Assembly (NCBI GenBank): GCA_963848825.1
Contig: CAWKFA010000001.1
Span: 1 to 64,000, forward strand
DNA length: 64,000 bases
Reading direction: 5' to 3'
Origin: CAVVSQ01 sp963848825
GTDB taxonomy: Bacteria; Planctomycetota; Planctomycetia; Gemmatales; Gemmataceae
This document shows, in pieces, positions 58,546-64,000 of the stretch (its first letter is position 1; the number at the start of each line of letters is the position of its first letter). Below the pieces are notes generated by a model. It ran no database searches. It was not told the DNA's origin and worked only from the letters and a program-made list of their open reading frames with translations. Made by a program: the position numbers and the translations under genes.

Positions 58546-59736
58546 TCATCCGATAATGCCGAGTACTTTCCGTGAACGAGTCCAGCGCGAAGTTGCCGGA
58601 ATCTTTTGCCAGGTACAGCGAAGAGCATAGGTACGAGCAATCTCTGTCACTTCATTCATCAGTCCGTCGCTTAAAGTGATCGGCTTAAGTCCCAGGCTCA
58701 ACAGAGTCGTGTTGCAGACATCTAGGTCGTTCTCCGACGCCTCCTTCCGCGGGTTGTCCACAAACTGAATCTCCGCGTCGGTAAGGCCAGCAACAATTCT
58801 TGCTAGATCGCGGATCCGGTGGATCTCGGTCATCTGATTAATAATCTGCACGCGGTCACCTGGAAAAGGTGGATTGGTAACAGTTAACTCAATACAGCGA
58901 ACCGTATCCTGTATATGGATGAAAGCCCGGGTTTGGCCGCCGGTGCCATGCACGGTAAGCGGATGTTTGACAGCTGCCTGCATCAGGAATCGGTTAAGGA
59001 CTGTACCGTAATCCCCGTCGTAATCAAAGCGATTAATGAGCCGGTTGTCCAAACGAGTTTCTTCAGTCTGCGTGCCCCAAATGATTCCTTGATGCAGATC
59101 CGTCACGCGCACCCCATCATTTTTATTATAAAACTGAAACATCAACTGGTCAAGCGTCTTGGTCATGTGATAGACACTTCCAGGATAGGCGGGGTGAAGG
59201 ATCTCTAGCTCCTGACACGTGCCATCGTCCGCCTCAACATTAACCGCTAAGTATCCTTCCGGGATCAATCCTCCGCTAGTTCCATAACCGTAAACTCCCA
59301 TGGTACCGAGATGTACAAGATGAATGTCCAATCCGCTGTCGACAATGGCCGCAAGGACATTGTTTGTCGCATTTATATTGTTATTAACAGTGTAACGCTT
59401 GTGCCACGATGATTTCATAGAATAGGGCGCCGCCCGTTGCTCGGCAAAATGGACGATCGTGTTGGGCCGAAATTCCTTTACCAGCCCGAGCAAGCGATCA
59501 TATTGCTGAGCCACATCGACATTCTGGAACGCCATTACTTTGCCGCTAACTTCATTCCACGCGGCCAGTCGAGTTCCCATGGGCTGGATCGGGGTAAGGG
59601 AATAGGCTTCCAGTTCATTGTCGATGTTGCGTCGTGATAAATTGTCGAGGATAAGAACATTGTGGCCCTCGCGAGACAGATGGAGCGACGTCGGCCAACC
59701 AGAGAAACCGTCGCCTCCGAGTATCATAATGTTCAT
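58546..59736 (-). CDS. sqdB: SQD1-like NAD-dependent epimerase (UDP-sulfoquinovose synthase family)
   Basis: 396 residues from the ATG at 59734-59736. Rossmann motif GGDGFSGWPTSLHLSREGHN, then ILDNLSRRNID. Active-site region HLGTMGVYGYGT and Y-x3-K in SVYHMTKTLDQ. The family-specific GTQTEETRLDNRLINRFDYD and FLMQAAVKHPLTVHGTGGQT strongly match SQD1/SqdB, which adds sulfite to UDP-glucose to make UDP-sulfoquinovose for sulfolipid. Relatives in glycan clusters may act on other UDP-sugars, and no SqdD/SqdX transferase is seen nearby. Divergently related to GT2 gene 160 bp upstream on the same strand. Confidence 0.85.
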   Translation of the reverse strand: MNIMILGGDGFSGWPTSLHLSREGHNVLILDNLSRRNIDNELEAYSLTPIQPMGTRLAAWNEVSGKVMAFQNVDVAQQYDRLLGLVKEFRPNTIVHFAEQRAAPYSMKSSWHKRYTVNNNINATNNVLAAIVDSGLDIHLVHLGTMGVYGYGTSGGLIPEGYLAVNVEADDGTCQELEILHPAYPGSVYHMTKTLDQLMFQFYNKNDGVRVTDLHQGIIWGTQTEETRLDNRLINRFDYDGDYGTVLNRFLMQAAVKHPLTVHGTGGQTRAFIHIQDTVRCIELTVTNPPFPGDRVQIINQMTEIHRIRDLARIVAGLTDAEIQFVDNPRKEASENDLDVCNTTLLSLGLKPITLSDGLMNEVTEIARTYALRCTWQKIPATSRWTRSRKVLGIIG

Positions 59737-59896
59737 CTCGGCTCCCCTTCTAAATTGGATGGAACAGCTTACGTGAAGCAAGCCGGCAATTCGAATAATA
59801 TTGGCGGCTTTTCAATCGGTTGTGTCCTCGGGACAGTTGCTTGCAACTTCAATCCATCCAATGCGGACGGTTTCAGCAGACTTTTAATTCGTAGGT

Positions 59897-60940
59897 TCAC
59901 GACGATGACACCTTATCGCCATTAAAGGGTCTAGCGAGCGGATTTGTCGCAGGGATCGGCGATGCTTGGAAAAATGAGCTGTTCGGTAGCACGGCAGGCA
60001 TTGCAACATTTACCAGGTCACGAATAACATAGAGTGGCCGCCGCTTGAGTTCGTCGTACATCCGGGCGAGATAGTCGCCGATCAAGCCCAGGGATACCAA
60101 GGTAATGCCGGAAAGCCCGGTTTGCAAACAAGCCAGACTGATCCACTCAGATACTGCATCCCTCAGGACGATTACCTGGTAGGCCGTAACTGTCGCTGTT
60201 GCTACCGCTATCAGAATAAGCAGGACACCAGCTACTAACGAAAGCCGTAGCGGCAGTCCCGAAAATGAAGTAATGGCCCCCCAGGCCGAAGCGAACCGCT
60301 TGCGCAGTACGTGATGCGTCCAGCCAGCTGCCCGAGCAGGTCGCTGGAACGGCACCGCGATTTGCCGAAACCCTAACCAAGTCACCATGCCAGGCATGAA
60401 CCGATGCTGTTCGCGCATTTGCTTGAATGCATCCACCACGGCTCGACTCATTAATCGGAATTTCCCAGCGTTGTCGGGCAACTCAGTCTGGACAGCAACC
60501 CGCATCAGCCAATAGAAGAGGGAGACTGCGCCCCGCCGCAGCCACGTCTCCCCGTGGCGGCGCGTACGCTGGGCGTAAACAATGTCGTAGCCCTGACAAT
60601 ACCTCTCAACCAAGGTTGGTATTAGCTCGGGAGGATCTTGCAAGTCGGCGTCCATGACCACGACGGCGTCTCCAGCGGCAAAATCCAAGCCGGCAGTGAG
60701 AGCCTTCTCCTGTCCGAAGTTGCGTGAGAGCTCAACCACCCTTACACGGTCATCCTCCGCTGCGGCATTGGCAAGGATGTGACGCGTTTTGTCCCCACTG
60801 CCGTCGTTGACGAAAAGCAATTCAACACGGCAAGGAAGATCTGCCAATGCCTCACGCAGATTTACCAAAAGCAACGGCAAAGTAGGTTCCTCATTGTAGA
60901 CTGGAATCACCACAGAGAGCAAGTCAAGAAGGGGAAACAT
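59897..60940 (-). CDS. GT2 polyprenyl-phosphate glycosyltransferase (DPM1/GtrB-like)
   Basis: 347 residues from the ATG at 60938-60940, preceded by GGAGATCTC. The longer open frame upstream is not needed. GT-A fold motifs: LLSVVIPVYNEEPTLPLLL, ELLFVNDGSGDKT, ELSRNFGQEKALTAGLDFA and the metal-binding VVMDADLQDPPELIP. Two C-terminal membrane helices (LSLVAGVLLILIAVATATV; GLSGITLVSLGLIGDYLAR) as in GtrB/ArnC. It makes polyprenyl-phosphate sugars, the donors for the GT-C enzymes encoded around it. Confidence 0.9.
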   Translation of the reverse strand: MFPLLDLLSVVIPVYNEEPTLPLLLVNLREALADLPCRVELLFVNDGSGDKTRHILANAAAEDDRVRVVELSRNFGQEKALTAGLDFAAGDAVVVMDADLQDPPELIPTLVERYCQGYDIVYAQRTRRHGETWLRRGAVSLFYWLMRVAVQTELPDNAGKFRLMSRAVVDAFKQMREQHRFMPGMVTWLGFRQIAVPFQRPARAAGWTHHVLRKRFASAWGAITSFSGLPLRLSLVAGVLLILIAVATATVTAYQVIVLRDAVSEWISLACLQTGLSGITLVSLGLIGDYLARMYDELKRRPLYVIRDLVNVAMPAVLPNSSFFQASPIPATNPLARPFNGDKVSSS

Positions 60941-61191
60941 GAGATCTCCGAAAAATACCAAAATAAAACGAACTATCGCTCCGAAACAAGACCCGACCAT
61001 TCTCCTAATAATATCTTCCCCGCCCCCGTTATCTTGAAAGACCACCGATGCCGAAGGTCACGGCCTCTCCAAGCGACGTACGCCTGTTAAGAATAGACTT
61101 AAGGTTTCTGAAAAACAATCCACCCTACTATACTCAGCAGTCCCACTTCGTCGGCCCCCCGACCATAATGTGAATGGGTAGGCCGAACGAT

Positions 61192-62643
61192 CTAATAACC
61201 GATCCATCCTTGCCATTTCATAAACTGATACAACCAAGGACCACCCCAAGGCCTGCCTGCGGAGAAATACACCGAGAAAATGGACACCGCCAGACATCCG
61301 TAGCCAAGCAAGCGAGTCTTCCGTTGTTCGCTCCAAGCATCGGCTTCGGGCGAGGCGGACAGCAGTAGCAAAGGGGTCAGCCAGAACAGCCAACGAGGGC
61401 CAGCCGTAGAGCCGCCATAATTGTCGGTCTTGAGGACATAAAAACCAACGATGACTATGGTCAAAAACCAAACTCCCACCGAAAGTGTCCGAACCGAATT
61501 TTGGTGGCCAGCCTCGTCCACTGCAATAATCTTAAGTTCAGTGGAAGCCAAGCTTGCTTTATGATTGTCACCTGTCAACTCACTTAGTAAGCCCGACAAT
61601 CCCAGTAAGAAAACCGGAGTCAGAGAAAACAGACCGTGATGTCCCAACACCAGATGGAACGCGTAATCAAACTTGCTTTCTTTTTCACCCGCCGCATCAA
61701 TCCCTTTTCGGGCGCCGGCCTCCCAATAGCTGCCTTGATAGGTGTACCAGGGGCCATCGACTTCACTGTAAGCCGGTTTGAACTGCCCGATAGCGAGATA
61801 ATTTGTCAGCAAAAAGGCAGCCGCCGGTAGGGCGGCTGCCGGAATAAATGAACACAAGGTTAGCCGGGCAGAGCGACGGAATAGTACAATGCCGAGCCAG
61901 GCAAGGAACGCCATTGCGGGCAAATCCGCCGCGGCCGCACAGGAGGCCAGGAAGCCTGCTGCGGCGAAACGCAACCAAGAACGGTCCAGCCCGTGACGCG
62001 CGGGACTAGGCATGAATGCTTGGTATAGCGCGAATAGTACAAAGCACGCCGCAACGGTATGATTGTTAAGTACGATGGCGAAAGTTGTCAAGTACGTCCC
62101 GAAACAGGCGGCCGCCATTAGGAAAAGACGACCCCACGCGGTACGCCCGAATTGAGCCAGCATTCGACCAATCAAGACCAAGTAGATCGTCATTGGTACG
62201 CAATTTACTACCATCAAGGTACAACGGATGACTTCCATCCGGTGGTTACTGAAGGACCAACCGAGCATATTCTTGAGGACCCAATAGACCAATGCGGCGA
62301 CGGTGGGAAACAGCGGAGGTTTGCCGGAATAGAAGGCTTGGCTATCTGGATGGAGGAATTTGTCAATAGTTTGCCAGTTTCTCTCCGTCGTAATCCCGGA
62401 ATCATAGTAAGTACCGTCGCTGTTGTACTCACGACGGCCAATTTCATAAGTGCCGTGATCTACCAAGGCGCGGATTGTACACCAGCGTGACCGGTCATTG
62501 CCGCCAAGCGTAGCCTCATCAACAGCCAAAACTCGGCCAGCCATCATAGTCGCGGAGGCCAAGATGAGCAGGGCGAAAACGGTTTGCTGGCAGGAGTTGG
62601 ATTCGGTGGTCGCAAGCATGGATGAACCACTCTCGGATTTCAA
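61192..62643 (-). CDS. Multi-pass membrane protein, paralogue of 48857 gene
   Basis: 483 residues, intact; the Met at 62619 is an alternative start. About ten membrane helices. Loop 1 has LGGNDRSRWCTIRALVDHGT, then TIDKFLHPDSQAFYSGKPPL, almost the same pattern as in the 48857-50234 protein. Further shared segments are LNNHTVAA, GPWYTYQGSYW and NYGGSTAGPRWLFWLTPLLL. This is a GT-C-like family that I associate with planctomycetes; substrate unknown. It lies upstream of the GT2 gene in the same leftward cluster, which would supply its lipid-linked donor. Confidence 0.75.
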   Translation of the reverse strand: MKSESGSSMLATTESNSCQQTVFALLILASATMMAGRVLAVDEATLGGNDRSRWCTIRALVDHGTYEIGRREYNSDGTYYDSGITTERNWQTIDKFLHPDSQAFYSGKPPLFPTVAALVYWVLKNMLGWSFSNHRMEVIRCTLMVVNCVPMTIYLVLIGRMLAQFGRTAWGRLFLMAAACFGTYLTTFAIVLNNHTVAACFVLFALYQAFMPSPARHGLDRSWLRFAAAGFLASCAAAADLPAMAFLAWLGIVLFRRSARLTLCSFIPAAALPAAAFLLTNYLAIGQFKPAYSEVDGPWYTYQGSYWEAGARKGIDAAGEKESKFDYAFHLVLGHHGLFSLTPVFLLGLSGLLSELTGDNHKASLASTELKIIAVDEAGHQNSVRTLSVGVWFLTIVIVGFYVLKTDNYGGSTAGPRWLFWLTPLLLLSASPEADAWSEQRKTRLLGYGCLAVSIFSVYFSAGRPWGGPWLYQFMKWQGWIGY

Positions 62644-62717
62644 ATCAGGAAGAGTTAAGCACGGTCAAAGATGCAGTGACGTCCGTTAACAATCTAAGTA
62701 ACGCCGCTTTAATCTGT

Positions 62718-63564
62718 TCATTTGCTCTCGCAACAATCGTAAGAGCGTAGTGCCTCCACAGGTGACCTCACGACGGGTCGCTCAAGCAATTCCATTACTG
62801 CATTAATAAACGTATAGTTTTCTTGATATCGATTTTTCACTTGGGTATGGAGCGGGAGAAAAAGCGCGTGAGTCTCTACAGTCCATTCAATTTTGTATTG
62901 TTTCAGGTGGATATCGGAAACGGAATCGTTCAATACTGCGAATAGAGAAACTTGTCGTCCATCGATTGCAACTGTGTTCGACAGAGGCAGTCCCAACTCT
63001 TCAAGGGCAGCTAGCGACTGGTGACGATCAGACTCAAGCGAACTATCAAATCGCGCCTCCGACCGACGACGTGCAGGGGTCCGTAGTCCGGTTGTAACAG
63101 ATATAAAGAAGGGTTGATTGACTAGTTTTTTACTCACCTCGGCAACAAAAAACAAATTGAGGAAGTCTTTGCTTGTGGTAAAGATCGGACTCGCAAACGT
63201 AGCATCAATCCCATGGATCCGCAGAATGAGTAGGCAACGAGATACTGAAATCCTTTCCCCCCTAGTTTTGGGAGGTTGCATTTGCTCTTCAATCCACCGG
63301 AGGTCCTTATTTCGAATTGGAAAACAAGGCGCACCCAGAGGTGGAATATTCAACGGTGTCTCGCGAACAACTCTCCAAAGCCTTAAGTTGTCTGAAAGGA
63401 ACTCATCATTCTTCGATTCTGAAATGCCATCAAAAACCTTAATCGCGCAGCTTTTCCAGAAAGGTAAGGATAAGCCATGTGCCGCTGACATAGACAATGA
63501 GGAATGCACGCCCCGGATACCAGCGAAAAAAACTAGAACTATAAAAGTACGTGTGGGCAAACAT
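62718..63564 (-). CDS. Membrane-anchored hypothetical protein, probable frameshift
   Basis: The main frame gives about 250 residues (KVFDGISESKNDEFLSDNLR to EALRSYDCCESK). A separate frame at 63564-63439 supplies a plausible N-terminal signal anchor (WYPGRAFLIVYVSGTWLILT, then FLEKLRD), joined by an indel near 63445. The body is soluble and mixed alpha/beta (IDATFASPIFTTSKDFLNLF, VAIDGRQVSLFAVLNDSVSD). No family recognised. It resembles an extracytoplasmic protein tethered by one N-terminal helix. Confidence 0.5.
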
Positions 63565-64000
63565 TGTAGGAAACCCGGGCGCATTTCTTCTTACCGTGCC
63601 ATCCTTGGGCTCCAATTCCTTACGCGCGAATAAAGACACTACCTTAGCGTCAACGGGAGATGTTTGCAAGTTTATTTGTCAAAAAAACAAAGAAATTTTT
63701 TTTCCTCCAGATGATGGAGTAATTGGCGTGCCAAAAGGAAGCATCCCTCGCAAAGAATCGGTGTCCGTCCGACCAACCGCGTGGCTTGCGCAGGCGGTCC
63801 GGACTCGCTTGGCAAGGCTACGATGCTTGGTGAGGCCGTGTTTAGCACGGATAATTCATTGCCGAGGAAAAAGGTTCTTCTGGATTTTAAGTGGGTAAAA
63901 AATCTCTCTGGAAGGACAGACTCAGATGGGTGACGTCGTGTTGCCGAAGATGGGTCTCGAGAAATCTGCTTGTTGGGGGGCCGCGCGACCGATGGATTGC
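63565..64000. other. Right-edge stretch without a supported gene
   Basis: About 435 bp. It contains A- and T-rich tracts near 63680-63710 and no recognisable coding sequence; a short rightward frame (63551-63898) has no domain. Confidence 0.4.

Noticed and set aside
61058..61471. A 137-codon leftward open frame beside the 61192 gene
   Set aside because: It overlaps the start-to-end coding sequence of the intact 483-residue membrane protein in another frame and has no features of its own.
1..64000. CRISPR arrays, rRNA genes and riboswitches
   Set aside because: No regularly spaced repeats, rRNA-like blocks or recognisable riboswitch cores were found on either strand.

Overview
The window looks like a piece of a planctomycete genome. 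The evidence is a prepilin-like DUF1559 protein with its C-terminal H-X9-DG-type motif, two DUF1583-like proteins, DUF6429, and small accessory proteins of a kind I associate with planctomycetal plasmids and integrative elements. No rRNA, complete tRNA or CRISPR array was seen. Many clearly homologous genes are broken by single-base frameshifts that can be repaired by eye, often with compensating shifts. I read these mainly as consensus errors of a draft or long-read assembly rather than genuine gene decay, and I give full gene spans across the shifts.

Region 1 (1-14.8 kb, all leftward except one gene) is a mobilisation module. It holds a MobF (TrwC/TraI-like) relaxase-helicase, a VirD4/TraD-like coupling ATPase, a ParB-like protein, several membrane or secreted proteins and a run of tiny genes. 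No VirB-type secretion genes are present, so the element is mobilisable at least. Inserted in the module at 6.9-10.5 kb is a NACHT NTPase with C-terminal HEAT-like repeats, followed by a tightly overlapping 244-residue partner. This has the layout of a bacterial NLR-like anti-phage system.

Region 2 (14.8-21.3 kb) carries a type II CBASS anti-phage operon: CapV patatin phospholipase, CD-NTase, Cap2 (E2-E1 fusion) and Cap3 (JAMM protease). Small AlpA/excisionase-like DNA-binding genes lie on both sides. A nearly identical inverted-repeat motif (15204-15226 and 20766-20788) sits upstream of each of them.

Region 3 (21.3-27.6 kb) has two 48-bp direct repeats that resemble the 3' end of a tRNA (21274-21321, 24759-24806). 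They enclose a Fic AMPylase and two unknown proteins. A tyrosine recombinase starts about 95 bp after the second copy, so these are probably att sites. A nucleotidyltransferase with an XRE regulator and palindromic operator follows.

Region 4 (27.8-43.2 kb) is more accessory DNA: ParDE and RHH-VapC toxin-antitoxin pairs with visible promoters or operators, an orphan FixJ-type regulator whose phospho-acceptor Asp is Glu, small plasmid-type genes, a palindrome-rich intergenic region, a very large N6-methyltransferase/SNF2 helicase fusion of the DarB-like type, and a decayed IS3 element.

Region 5 (43.6-63.6 kb) appears more AT-rich and encodes cell-surface glycan functions: GT22 and GT39-like membrane glycosyltransferases, an OafA-type acyltransferase, a polyprenyl-type GT2, an SQD1-like epimerase, DUF1583-like proteins and DUF1559. 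It has been reshaped by an IS256-family element, a truncated inverted copy of it, and an ISAs1 element inserted into an ISL3 transposase gene with a perfect 10-bp target duplication.
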